Assembly: GCA_027574665.1 (NCBI GenBank)
Contig: CM050657.1
Span: 12,722,404 to 12,786,403 of the forward strand
Reading direction: 5' to 3'
From: Rhynochetos jubatus
Taxonomy: Eukaryota; Chordata; Aves; Eurypygiformes; Rhynochetidae
DNA length: 64,000 bases
The translations under genes and the position numbers were made by a program. Shown piece by piece: positions 13,401 through 25,965 of this stretch. Every line of letters begins with the position of its first letter. The first letter of the stretch is position 1. Below the pieces are notes generated by a model. That model worked only from the letters and a program-made list of their open reading frames with translations. It was not told the DNA's origin and searched no databases.

Positions 13401-15868
13401 TTTGACGTGCCCGGTTTCCGGCCCCAGCCCCCCTGGGTTCTGGCTAGGGAAGGTGGGGAGGCAGCAATGTGGGTGCAGTGTTTTGCTGCTCTTGGCAGGC
13501 CTTTGCAATGCCAGCTAGCCCTGGAGCTGTGGGCTTTCTGGTTCTCCGGACGCTAACCCTAAGCGTAACCCTAATATTTGACGTGCGCGGTTTCCGGCCC
13601 CGGCCCCTGTGGGTTCTGGCTAGGAAAGGTGGGGAGGCAGCAGTGTGGGTGCAGTGTTTTGCTGCTCTTGGCAGGCCTTTGCAATGCCAGCTAGCCCTGG
13701 AACTGTGGGCTTTCTGGTTCTCCGGACGCTAACCCTAGGCGTAACCCTAATATTTGACGTGCGCGGTTTCCGGCCCCGGCCCCCCTGGGTTCTGGCTAAA
13801 AAAGGTGGGGAGGCAGCAATGTGGGTGCAGTGTTTTGCTGCTCTTGGCAGGCCTTTGCAATGCCAGCTAGCCCTGGAGCTGTGGGCTTTCTGGTTCTCCG
13901 GACGCTAACCCTAAGTGTAACCCTAATTGTTAGGGTGCGCGTTTTCCGGCCCCGGCCCCTCTGGGTTCTGGCTAGGGAAGGTGGGGAGGCAGCAATGTGG
14001 GTGCAGTGTTTTGCTCCTCTTGGCAGGCCTTTGCAATGCCAGCTAGCCCTGGAGCTGTGGGCTTTCTGGTTCTCCGGACGCTAACCCTAAGTGTAACCCT
14101 AATTGTTAGGGTGCGCGGTTTCCGGCCCCGGCCCCTGTGGGTTCTGGCTAGGGAAGGTGGGGAGGCAGCAATGTGGGTGCAGTGTTTTGCTCCTCTTGGC
14201 AGGCCTTTGCAATGCCAGCTAGCCCTGGAGCTGTGGGCTTTCTGGTTCTCCGGACGCTAACCCTAAGCGTAACCCTAATATTTGACGTGCGCCGTTTCCG
14301 GCCCCGACCCCTCTGGGTTCTGGCTAATAAAGGTGGGGAGGCAGCAATGTGGGTGCAGTGTTTTGCTGCTCTTGGCAGGCCTTTGCAATGCCAGCTAGCC
14401 CTGGAGCTGTGGGCTTTCTGGTTCTCCGGACGCTAACCCTAAGCGTAACCCTAATTGTTAGGGTGCGCGGTTTCCGTCCCCGGCCCCTCTGGGTTCTGGC
14501 TAATAAAGGTGGGGAGGCAGCAATGTGGGTGCAGTGTTTTGCTCCTCTTGGCAGGCCTTTGCAATGCCAGCTAGCCCTGGAGCTGTGGGCTTTCTGGTTC
14601 TCCGGACGCTAACCCTAAGCGTAACCCTAATTGTTAGGGTGCGCGGTTTCCGGCCCCGGCCCCTGTGGGTTCTGGCTAATAAAGGTGGGGAGGCAGCAAT
14701 GTGGGTGCAGTGTTTTGCTGCTCTTGGCAGGCCTTTGCAATGCCAGCTAGCCCTGGAGCTGTGGGCTTTCTGGTTCTCCGGACGCTAACCCTAGGCGTAA
14801 CCCTAATATTTGACGTGCGCGGTTTCCATCCCCGGCCCCTGTGGGTTCTGGCTAATAAAGGTGGGGAGGCAGCAATGTGGGTGCAGTGTTTTGCTCCTCT
14901 TGGCAGGCCTTTGCAATGCCAGCTAGCCCTGGAGCTGTGGGCTTTCTGGTTCTCCGGACGCTAACCCTAAGCGTAACCCTAATTGTTAGGGTGCGCGGTT
15001 TCCAGCCCCAGCCCCTCTGGGTTCTGGCTAATAAAGCTGGGGAGGCAGCAATGTGGGTGCAGTGTTTTGCTCCTCTTGGCAGGCCTTTGCAATGCCAGCT
15101 AGCCCTGGAGCTGTGAGCTTTCTGGTTCTCCGGACGCTAACCCTAAGCCTAACCCTAATTGTTAGGGTGCGCGGTTTCCGTCCCCGGCCCCTGTGGGTTC
15201 TGGCTAGGGAAAGTGGGGAGGCAGCAATGTGGGTGCAGTGTTTTGCTGCTCTTGGCAGGCCTTTGCAATGCCAGCTAGCCCTGGAGCTGTGGGCTTTCTG
15301 GTTCTCTGGACGCTAACCCTAGGCGTAACCCTAATATTTGACGTGCGCGGTTTCCGGCCCCAGCCCCCCTGGGTTCTGGCTAGGGCAGGTAGGGAGGCAG
15401 CAATGTGGGTGCAGTGTTTTGCTCCTCTTGGCAGGCCTTTGCAATGCCAGCTAGCCCTGGAGCTGTGGGCTTTCTGGTTCTCCGGACGCTAACCCTAAGC
15501 GTAACCCTAATTGTTAGGGTGCGCGGTTTCCGGCCCCAGCCCCCCTGGGTTCTGGCTAGGGAAGGTGGGGAGGCAGCAATGTGGGTGCAGTGTTTTGCTG
15601 CTCTTGGCAGGCCTTTGCAATGCCAGCTAGCCCTGGAGCTGTGGGCTTTCTGGTTCTCCGGACGCTAACCCTAGGCGTAACCCTAATATTTGACGTGCGC
15701 GGTTTCCGGCCCCAGCCCCCCTGGGTTCTGGCTAGGGCAGGTGGGGAGGCAGCAATGTGGGTGCAGTGTTTTGCTCCTCTTGGCAGGCCTTTGCAATGCC
15801 AGCTAGCCCTGGAGCTGTGGGCTTTCTGGTTCTCCGGACGCTAACCCTAAGCGTAACCCTAATTGTTA
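10477..15868 (+). repeat. Duplicated block, offset 3,168 bp (18 monomers)
   Basis: About 12.6 monomers at 10,477-12,700 recur at 13,645-15,868 with only a handful of differences. Markers in order are: a GGCTAAAAAAGG monomer, a GCGCGTTTTCC type A, a GCGCCGTTTCC with CCCCGACCCC type B, a TTTCCATCC type B, a TTTCCAGCCCCAGCC type A, a GAGCTGTGAGC core change with AAGCCTAACCC, and a TTCTCTGGACG monomer with GGGCAGGTAGGG. The order and spacing are the same in both copies. Confidence 0.88.
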
Positions 15869-17252
15869 GGGTGCGCGGTTTCCGGCCCCAGCCCCCCTGG
15901 GTTCTGGCTAGGGCAGGTGGGGAGGCAGCAATGTGGGTGCAGTGTTTTGCTCCTCTTGGCAGGCCTTTGCAATGCCAGCTAGCCCTGGAGCTGTGGGCTT
16001 TCTGGTTCTCCGGACGCTAACCCTAAGCGTAACCCTAATTGTTAGGGTGCGCGGTTTCCGGCCCCAGCCCCCCTGGGTTCTGGCTAGGGAAGGTGGGGAG
16101 GCAGCAATGTGGGTGCAGTGTTTTGCTGCTCTTGGCAGGCCTTTGCAATGCCAGCTAGCCCTGGAGCTGTGGGCTTTCTGGTTCTCCGGACGCTAACCCT
16201 AGGCGTAACCCTAATATTTGACGTGCGCGGTTTCCGGCCCCAGCCCCCCTGGGTTCTGGCTAGGGCAGGTGGGGAGGCAGCAATGTGGGTGCAGTGTTTT
16301 GCTCCTCTTGGCAGGCCTTTGCAATGCCAGCTAGCCCTGGAGCTGTGGGCTTTCTGGTTCTCCGGACGCTAACCCTAAGCGTAACCCTAATTGTTAGGGT
16401 GCGCGGTTTCCGGCCCCAGCCCCCCTGGGTTCTGGCTAGGGAAGGTGGGGAGGCAGCAATGTGGGTGCAGTGTTTTGTTCCTCTTGGCAGGCCTTTGCAA
16501 TGCCAGCTAGCCCTGGAGCTGTGGGCTTTCTGGTTCTCCGGATGCTAACCCTAAGCGTAACCCTAATTGTTAGGGTGCGCGGTTTCCGGCCCCGGCCCCT
16601 GTGGGTTCTGGCTAGGGAAGGTGGGGAGGCAGCAATGTGGGTGCAGTGTTTTGCTGCTCTTGGCAGGCCTTTGCAATGCCAGCTAGCCCTGGAGCTGTGG
16701 GCTTTCTGGTTCTCCGGACGCTAACCCTAGGCGTAACCCTAATATTTGACGTGCGCGGTTTCCGGCCCCAGCCCCCCTGGGTTCTGGCTAGGGCAGGTGG
16801 GGAGGCAGCAATGTGGGTGCAGTGTTTTGCTCCTCTTGGCAGGCCTTTGCAATGCCAGCTAGCCCTGGAGCTGTGGGCTTTCTGGTTCTCCGGACGCTAA
16901 CCCTAAGCGTAACCCTAATTGTTAGGGTGCGTGGTTTCCGGCCCCGGCCCCTGTGGGTTCTGGCTAATAAAGGTGGGGAGGCAGCAATGTGGGTGCAGTG
17001 TTTTGCTCCTCTTGGCAGGCCTTTGCAATGCCAGCTAGCCCTGGAGCTGTGGGCTTTCTGGTTCTCCGGACGCTAACCCTAGGCGTAACCCTAATATTTG
17101 ACGTGCGCGGTTTCCGTCCCCGGCCCCTCTGGGTTCTGGCTAGGGCAGGTGGGGAGGCAGCAATGTGGGTGCAGTGTTTTGCTCCTCTTGGCAGGCCTTT
17201 GCAATGCCAGCTAGCCCTGGAGCTGTGGGCTTTCTGGTTCTCCGGACGCTAA
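12061..17252 (+). repeat. Region of alternating B/A dimers (352 bp)
   Basis: Type B monomers with CTAGGCG and GCTAGGGCAGG often alternate with type A monomers with CTAAGCG and GCTAGGGAAGG. Many share the CCCCAGCCCCCCTGGG variant. Clear alternating stretches are 12,061-12,940 and 15,229-16,460. The alternation is imperfect, with occasional A-A neighbours such as 15,757 and 15,933. This is a weak dimeric higher-order repeat nested within the 18-monomer duplication. Confidence 0.7.
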
Positions 17253-17956
17253 CCCTAAGCGTAACCCTAATTGTTAGGGTGCGCGGTTTCCGGCCCCAGC
17301 CCCCCTGGGTTCTGGCTAGGAAAGGTGGGGAGGCAGCAATGTGGGTGCAGTGTTTTGCTCCTCTTGGCAGGCCTTTGCAATGCCAGCTAGCCCTGGAGCT
17401 GTGGGCTTTCTGGTTCTCCGGACGCTAACCCTAGGCGTAACCCTAATATTTGACGTGCGCCGTTTCCGTCCCCGGCCCCTGTGGGTTCTGGCTAATAAAG
17501 GTGGGGAGGCAGCAATGTGGGTGCAGTGTTTTGCTCCTCTTGGCAGGCCTTTGCAATGCCAGCTAGCCCTGGAGCTGTGGGCTTTCTGGTTCTCCGGACG
17601 CTAACCCTAAGCGTAACCCTAATTGTTAGGGTGCGCGGTTTCCGGCCCCGGCCCCTGTGGGTTCTGGCTAATAAAGTTGGGGAGGCAGCAATGTGGGTGC
17701 AGTGTTTTGCTGCTCTTGGCAGGCCTTTGCAATGCCAGCTAGCCCTGGAGCTGTGGGCTTTCTGGTTCTCCGGACGCTAACCCTAAGCGTAACCCTAATA
17801 TTTGACGTGCCCGGTTTCCGGCCCCAGCCCCCCTGGGTTCTGGCTAGGGAAGGTGGGGAGGCAGCAATGTGGGTGCAGTGTTTTGCTCCTCTTGGCAGGC
17901 CTTTGCAATGCCAGCTAGCCCTGGAGCTGTGGGCTTTCTGGTTCTCCGGACGCTAA
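12765..17956 (+). repeat. Duplicated block, offset 4,224/4,400 bp (24-25 monomers)
   Basis: The monomers at 12,765 and 12,941 match those at 16,989 and 17,165. The pair at 13,117 (AATAAAGTTGGGG) and 13,293 (GACGTGCCCGG) matches 17,517 and 17,693. The offset rises by one monomer because an extra type B unit with GCGCCGTTTCC sits at about 17,341-17,516 in the second copy. Confidence 0.75.
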
Positions 17957-20900
17957 CCCTAGGCGTAACCCTAATATTTGACGTGCGCGGTTTCCGGCCC
18001 CAGCCCCCCTGGGTTCTGGCTAGGGCAGGTGGGGAGGCAGCAATGTGGGTGCAGTGTTTTGCTCCTCTTGGCAGGCCTTTGCAATGCCAGCTAGCCCTGG
18101 AGCTGTGGGCTTTCTGGTTCTCCGGACGCTAACCCTAAGCGTAACCCTAATATTTGACGTGCGCGGTTTCCGGCCCCGGCCCCTGTGTGTTCTGGCTAGG
18201 GAAGGTGGGGAGGCAGCAATGTGGGTGCAGTGTTTTGCTGCTCTTGGCAGGCCTTTGCAATGCCAGCTAGCCCTGGAGCTGTGGGCTTTCTGGTTCTCCG
18301 GACGCTAACCCTAAGCGTAACCCTAATATTTGACGTGCGTGGTTTCCGGCCGCGGCCCCTGTGTGTTCTGGCTAGGAAAAGTGGGGAGGCAGCAATGTGG
18401 GTGCAGTGTTTTGCTCCTCTTGGCAGGCCTTTGCAATGCCAGCTAGCCCTGGAGCTGTGGGCTTTCTGGTTCTCCGGACGCTAACCCTAAGCGTAACCCT
18501 AATTGTTAGGGTGCGCGGTTTCCGTCCCCAGCCCCTGTGGGTTCTGGCTAGGGAAGGTGGGGAGGCAGCAATGTGGGTGCAGTGTTTTGCTGCTCTTGGC
18601 AGGCCTTTGCAATGCCAGCTAGCCCTGGAGCTGTGGGCTTTCTGGTTCTCCGGACGCTAACCCTAAGCGTAACCCTAATTGTTAGGGTGCGCGGTTTCCG
18701 TCCCCGGCCCCTGTGGGTTCTGGCTAGGGAAGGTGGGGAGGCAGCAATGTGGGTGCAGTGTTTTGCTGCTCTTGGCAGGCCTTTGCAATGCCAGCTAGCC
18801 CTGGAGCTGTGGGCTTTCTGGTTCTCCGGACACTAACCCTAAGCGTAACCCTAATTGTTAGGGTGCGCGGTTTCCGGCCCCAGCCCCCCTGGGTTCTGGC
18901 TAGGGAAGGTGGGGAGGCAGCAATGTGGGTGCAGTGTTTTGCTCCTCTTGGCAGGCCTTTGCAATGCCAGCTAGCCCTGGAGCTGTGGGCTTTCTGGTTC
19001 TCCGGACGCTAACCCTAGGCGTAACCCTAATATTTGACGTGCGCGGTTTCCGGCCCCAGCCCCCCTGGGTTCTGGCTAGGGCAGGTGGGGAGGCAGCAAT
19101 GTGGGTGCAGTGTTTTGCTCCTCTTGGCAGGCCTTTGCAATGCCAGCTAGCCCTGGAGCTGTGGGCTTTCTGGTTCTCCGGACGCTAACCCTAAGCATAA
19201 CCCTAATTGTTAGGGTGCGCGGTTTCCGGCCCCACCCCCCCTGGGTTCTGGCTAGGGAAGGTGGGGAGGCAGCAATGTGGGTGCAGTGTTTTGCTGCTCT
19301 TGGCAGGCCTTTGCAATGCCAGCTAGCCCTGGAGCTGTGGGCTTTCTGGTTCTCCGGACGCTAACCCTAAGCGTAACCCTAATTGTTAGGGTGCGCGGTT
19401 TCCGTCCCCGGCCCCTGTGGGTTCTGGCTAGGGAAGGTGGGGAGGCAGCAATGTGGGTGCAGTGTTTTGCTGCTCTTGGCAGGCCTTTGCAATGCCAGCT
19501 AGCCCTGGAGCTGTGGGCTTTCTGGTTCTCCGGACGCTAACCCTAAGCGTAACCCTAATATTTGACGTGCGCGGTTTCCGGCCCCGGCCCCTGTGGGTTC
19601 TGGCTAATAAAGGTGGGGAGGCAGCAATGTGGGTGCAGTGTTTTGCTCCTCTTGGCAGGCCTTTGCAATGCCAGCTAGCCCTGGAGCTGTGGGCTTTCTG
19701 GTTCTCCGGACGCTAACCCTAGGCGTAACCCTAATATTTGACGTGCGCGGTTTCCGGCCCCGGCCCCTGTGGGTTCTGGCTAGGGAAGGTGGGGAGGCAG
19801 CAATGTGGGTGCAGTGTTTTGCTGCTCTTGGCAGGCCTTTGCAATGCCAGCTAGCCCTGGAGCTGTGGGCTTTCTGGTTCTCCGGACGCTAACCCTAAGC
19901 GTAACCCTAATATTTGACGTGCGCGGTTTCCGTCCCCGGCCCCTGTGGGTTCTGGCTAATAAAGGTGGGGAGGCAGCAGTGTGGGTGCAGTGTTTTGCTC
20001 CTCTTGGCAGGCCTTTGCAATGCCAGCTAGCCCTGGAGCTGTGGGCTTTCTGGTTCTCCGGACGCTAACCCTAGGCGTAACCCTAATTGTTAGGGTGCGC
20101 GGTTTCCGGCCCCGGCCCCCCTGGGTTCTGGCTAATAAAGGTGGGGAGGCAGCAATGTGGGTGCAGTGTTTTGCTCCTTTTGGCAGTTCTTTGCAATGCC
20201 AGCTAGCCCTGGAGCTGTGGGCTTTCTGGTTCTCCGGACGCTAACCCTAAGCGTAACCCTAATATTTGACGTGCGCGGTTTCCGGCCCCGGCCCCTGTGG
20301 GTTCTGGCTAATAAAGGTGGGGAGGCAGCAATGTGGGTGCAGTGTTTTGCTCCTCTTGGCAGGCCTTTGCAATGCCAGCTAGCCCTGGAGCTGTGGGCTT
20401 TCTGGTTCTCCGGACGCTAACCCTAGGCGTAACCCTAATATTTGACGTGCGCGGTTTCCGGCCCCGGCCCCTGTGGGTTCTGGCTAGGGAAGGTGGGGAG
20501 GCAGCAATGTGGGTGCAGTGTTTTGCTGCTCTTGGCAGGCCTTTGCAATGCCAGCTAGCCCTGGAGCTGTGGGCTTTCTGGTTCTCCGGACGCTAACCCT
20601 AAGCGTAACCCTAATTGTTAGGGTGCGCGGTTTCCGTCCCCGGCCCCTGTGGGTTCTGGCTAGGGAAGGTGGGGAGGCAGCAATGTGGGTGCAGTGTTTT
20701 GCTGCTCTTGGCAGGCCTTTGCAATGCCAGCTAGCCCTGGAGCTGTGGGCTTTCTGGTTCTCCGGACGCTAACCCTAGGCGTAACCCTAATATTTGACGT
20801 GCGCGGTTTCCGGCCCCGGCCCCTGTGGGTTCTGGCTAGGGAAGGTGGGGAGGCAGCAATGTGGGTGCAGTGTTTTGCTCCTCTTGGCAGGCCTTTGCAA

Positions 20901-23900
20901 TGCCAGCTAGCCCTGGAGCTGTGGGCTTTCTGGTTCTCCGGACGCTAACCCTAAGCGTAACCCTAATTGTTAGGGTGCGTGGTTTCCGGCCCCGGCCCCT
21001 GTGGGTTCTGGCTAGGGAAGGTGGGGAGGCAGCAATGTGGGTGCAGTGTTTTGCTCCTCTTGGCAGGCCTTTGCAATGCCAGCTAGCCCTGGAGCTGTGG
21101 GCTTTCTGGTTCTCCGGACGCTAACCCTAAGCGTAACCCTAATTGTTAGGGTGCGCGTTTTCCGGCCCCGGCCCGTCTGGGTTCTGGGTAGGGAAGGTGG
21201 GGAGACAGCAACGTGGGTGCAGTGTTTTGCTCCTCTTGGCAGGCCTTTGCAATGCCAGCTAGCCCTGGAGCTGTGGGCTTTGTGGTTCTCCGGACGCTAA
21301 CCCTAAGCGTAACCCTAATATTTGACGTGCGCGGTTTCCGGCCCCGGCCCCTCTGGGTTCTGGCTAGGGCAGGTGGGGAGGCAGCAATGTGGGTGCAGTG
21401 TTTTGCTGCTCTTGGCAGGCCTTTGCAATGCCAGCTAGCCCTGGAGCTGTGGGCTTTCTGGTTCTCCGGACGCTAACCCTAAGCGTAACCCTAATATTTG
21501 ACGTGCGCGGTTTCCGGCCCGGCCCCCCCCTGGGTTCTGGCTAGGGCAGGTGGGGAGGCAGCAATGTGGGTGCAGTGTTTTGCTCCTCTTGGCAGGCCTT
21601 TGCAATGCCAGCTAGCCCTGGAGCTGTGGGCTTTCTGGTTCTCCTGATGCTAACCCTAAGCATAACCCTAATATTTGACGTGGGCGGTTACCGGCCCCGG
21701 CCCCTCTGGGTTCTGGCTAATAAAGGTGGGGAGGCAGCAATGTGGCTGCAGTGTTTTGCTCCTCTTGGCAGGCCTTTGCAATGCCAGCTAGCCCTGGAGC
21801 TGTGGGCTTTCTGGTTCTCCAGATGCTAACCCTAAGCGTAACCCTAATTGTTAGGGTGCGTGGTTTCCGGCCCCGGCCCCTGTGGGTTCTGGCTAGGGAA
21901 GGTGGGGAGGCAGCAATGTGGGTGCAGTGTTTTGCTCCTCTTGGCAGGCCTTTGCAATGCCAGCTAGCCCTGGAGCTGTGGGCTTTCTGGTTCTCCGGAC
22001 GCTAACCCTAAGCGTAACCCTAATTGTTAGGGTGCGCGGTTTCCGGCCGCGGCCCCTGTGGGTTCTGGCTAGGGAAGGTGGGGAGGCAGCAATGTGGGTG
22101 CAGTGTTTTGCTCCTCTTGGCAGGCCTTTGCAATGCCAGCTAGCCCTGGAGCTGTGGGCTTTCTGGTTCTCCGGACGCTAACCCTAAGCGTAACCCTAAT
22201 ATTTGACATGTGCGGTTTCCGGCCCCGGCCCCTGTGGGTTCTGGCTAGGGAAGGTGGGGAGGCAGCAATGTGGGTGCAGTGTTTTGCTGCTCTTGGCAGG
22301 CCTTTGCAATGCCAGCTAGCCCTGGAGCTGTGGGCTTTCTGGTTCTCCGGACGCTAACCCTAAGCGTAACCCTAATATTTGACGTGCGCGGTTTCCGGCC
22401 CCGGCCCCTGTGGGTTCTGGCTAGGAAAGGTGGGGAGGCAGCAATGTGGGTGCAGTGTTTTGCTCCTCTTGGCAGGCCTTTGCAATGCCAGCTAGCCCTG
22501 GAGCTGTGGGCTTTCTGGTTCTCCGGACACTAACTCTAGGCGTAACCCTAATATTTGACGTGCGCGGTTTCCGTCCCCGGCCCCTGTGGGTTCTGGCTAG
22601 GAAAGGTGGGGAGGCAGCAATGTGGGTGCAGTGTTTTGCTGCTCTTGGCAGGCCTTTGCAATGCCAGCTAGCCCTGGAGCTGTGGGCTTTCTGGTTCTCC
22701 GGACGCTAACCCTAGGCGTAACCCTAATTGTTAGGGTGCGTGGTTTCCGGCCCCGGCCCCTCTGGGTTCTGGCTAATAAAGGTGGGGCAGTAGCAATGTG
22801 GGTGCAGTGTTTTGCTGCTCTTGGCAGGCCTTTGCAATGCCAGCTAGCCCTGGAGCTGTGGGCTTTCTGGTTCTCCGGATGCTAACCCTAAGCGTAACCC
22901 TAATTGTTAGGGTGCGCGGTTTCCGACCCTGGCCCCTGTGGGTTCTGGCTAATAAAGGTGGGGAGGCAGCCATGTGGGTGCAGTGTTTTGCTCCTCTTGG
23001 CAGGCCTTTGCAAGGCCAGCTAGCCCTGGAGCTGTGGGCTTTCTGGTTCTCCAGACGCTAACCCTAAGCGTAACCCTAATATTTGACGTGCGCGGTTTCC
23101 GGCCGCGGCCCCTGTGTGTTCTGGCTAGGAAAGGTGGGGAGGCAGCAATGTGGGTGCAGTGTTTTGCTGCTCTTGGCAGGCCTTTGCAATGCCAGCTAGC
23201 CCTGGAGCTGTGGGCTTTCTGGTTCTCCGGACGCTAACCCTAAGCGTAACCCTAATATTTGACGTGCGCGGTTTCCGGCCCCGGCCCCTGTGGGTTCTGG
23301 CTAGGGCAGGTGGGGAGGCAGCAATGTGGGTGCAGTGTTTTGCTGCTCTTGGCAGGCCTTTGCAATGCCAGCTAGCCCTGGAGCTGTGGGCTTTCTGGTT
23401 CTCCGGACGCTAACCCTAAGCGTAACCCTAATATTTGACGTGCGCGGTTTCCGGCCCCGGCCCCTGTGGGTTCTGGCTAGGGCAGGTGGGGAGGCAGCAA
23501 TGTGGGTGCAGTGTTTTGCTGCTCTTGGCAGGCCTTTGCAATGCCAGCTAGCCCTGGAGCTGTGGGCTTTCTGGTTCTCCGGACACTAACTCTAGGCGTA
23601 ACCCTAATATTTGACGTGCGCGGTTTCCGGCCCCGGCCCCTCTGGGTTCTGGCTAGGAAAGGTGGGGAGGCAGCAATGTGGGTGCAGTGTTTTGCTGCTC
23701 TTGGCAGGCCTTTGCAATGCCAGCTAGCCCTGGAGCTGTGGGCTTTCTGGTTCTCCGGACGCTAACCCTAAGCATAACCCTAATTGTTAGGGTGCGCGGT
23801 TTCCGGCCCCGGCCCCTGTGTGTTCTGGGTAGGGAAGGTGGGGAGGCAGCAATGTGGGTGCAGTGTTTTGCTCCTCTTGGCAGGCCTTTGCAATGCCAGC

Positions 23901-25696
23901 TAGCCCTGGAGCTGTGGGCTTTCTGGTTCTCCGGACGCTAACCCTAAGCGTAACCCTAATATTTGACGTGCGCGGTTTCCGGCCCCGGCCCCTGTGGGTT
24001 CTGGCTAGGGAAGGTGGGGAGGCAGCAATGTGGGTGCAGTGTTTTGCTGCTCTTGGCAGACCTTTGCAATGCCAGCTAGCCCTGGAGCTGTGGGCTTTCT
24101 GGTTCTCCGGACGCTAACCCTAAGCGTAACCCTAATTGTTAGGGTGCGCGGTTTCCGGCCCCGGCCCCTGTGGGTTCTGGCTAGGGAAGGTGGGGAGGCA
24201 GCAATGTGGGTGCAGTGTTTTGCTCCTCTTGGCAGGCCTTTGCAATGCCAGCTAACCCTGGAGCTGTGGGCTTTCTGGTTCTCTGGACGCTAACCCTAAG
24301 CGTAACCCTAATATTTGACGTGCGCGGTTTCCGGCCCCGGCCCCTCTGGGTTCTGGCTACTAAAGGTGGGGAGGCAGCAATGTGGGTGCAGTGTTTTGCT
24401 GCTCTTGGCAGGCCTTTGCAATGCCAGCTAGCCCTGGAGCTGTGGGCTTTCTGGTTCTCCGGATGCTAACCCTAGGCGTAACCCTAATTGTTAGGGTGCG
24501 CGGTTTCCGGCCCCGGCCCCTGTGGGTTCTGGCTAATAAAGGTGGGGAGGTAGCAATGTGGGTGCAGTGTTTTGCTCCTCTTGGCAGGCCTTTGCAATGC
24601 CAGCTAGCCCTGGAGCTGTGGGCTTTCTGGTTCTCCGGATGCTAACCCTAGGCGTAACCCTAATTGTTAGGGTGCGCGGTTTCCGGCCCCGGCCCCTGTG
24701 GGTTCTGGCTAATAAAGGTGGGGAGGCAGCAATGTGGGTGCAGTGTTTTGCTCCTCTTGGCAGGCCTTTGCAATGCCAGCTAGCCCTGGAGCTGTGGGCT
24801 TTCTGGTTCTCCGGACGCTAACCCTAGGCGTAACCCTAATATTTGACGTGCGCGGTTTCCGTCCCCGGCTCCTGTGGGTTCTGGCTAGGAAAGGTGGGGA
24901 GGCAGCAATGTGGGTGCAGTGTTTTGCTCCTCTTGGCAGGCCTTTGCAATGCCAGCTAGCCCTGGAGCTGTGGGCTTTCTGGTTCTCCGGACGCTAACCC
25001 TAAGCGTAACCCTAATTGTTAGGGTGCGCGGTTTCCGTCCCCGGCCCCTGTGGGTTCTGGCTAATAAAGGTGGGGAGGCAGCAGTGTGGGTGCAGTGTTT
25101 TGCTGCTCTTGGCAGGCCTTTGCAATGCCAGCTAGCCCTGGAGCTGTGGGCTTTCTGGTTCTCCGGACGCTAACCCTAAGCGTAACCCTAATATTTGACG
25201 TGCGCGGTTTCCGGCCCTGGCCCCTGTGGGTTCTGGCTAGGAAAGGTGGGGAGGCAGCAATGTGGGTGCAGTGTTTTGCTCCTCTTGGCAGGCCTTTGCA
25301 ATGCCAGCTAGCCCTGGAGCTGTGGGCTTTCTGGTTCTCCAGACGCTAACCCTAAGCGTAACCCTAATATTTGATGTGCGCGGTTTCCGTCCCCGGCCCC
25401 TGTGGGTTCTGGCTAGGAAAGGTGGGGAGGCAGCAATGTGGGTGCAGTGTTTTGCTGCTCTTGGCAGGCCTTTGCAATGCCAGCTAGCCCTGGAGCTGTG
25501 GGCTTTCTGGTTCTCCGGACGCTAACCCTAAGCGTAACCCTAATTGTTAGGGTGCGCGGTTTCCGGCCCCGGCCCCTGTGGGTTCTGGCTAGGGAAGGTG
25601 GGGAGGCAGCAATGTGGGTGCAGTGTTTTGCTCCTCTTGGCAGGCCTTTGCAATGCCAGCTAGCCCTGGAGCTGTGGGCTTTCTGGTTCTCCGGAC

Positions 25697-25725
25697 CCTA
25701 AACCTAAGCGTACCGTTAATACTTG
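25697..25725 (+). repeat. Divergent telomeric block, GTACCGTTAATACTT subfamily
   Basis: First copy of a rare monomer subfamily whose telomeric block reads CCCTAAACCTAAGCG and then GTACCGTTAATACTTG. Other copies follow the anchors at 29,837, 30,717, 32,477, 33,357, 33,709 and 36,874. Partial versions follow 40,217, 41,624 and 44,722, where CTAACC or GTAACG is kept. All are within 25.6-44.9 kb, and most neighbours carry the TTTGCAAAGCC core variant. It serves as a tag for tracing block duplications. Confidence 0.88.
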
Positions 25726-25965
25726 ATGTGCGCGGTTTCCGTCCCCGGCCCCTCTGCGTTCTGGCTAATAAAGGTGGGGAGGCAGCAATGTGGGTGCAGT
25801 GTTTTGCTCCTCTTGGCAGGCCTTTGCAAAGCCAGCTAGCCCTGGAGCTGTGGGCTTTCTGGTTCTCCGGACGCTAACCCTAAGCGTAACCCTAATTGTT
25901 AGGGTGCGCGGTTTCCGGCCCCGACCCCTCTGAGTTCTGACTAGGAAAAGTGGGGAGGCAGCAAT

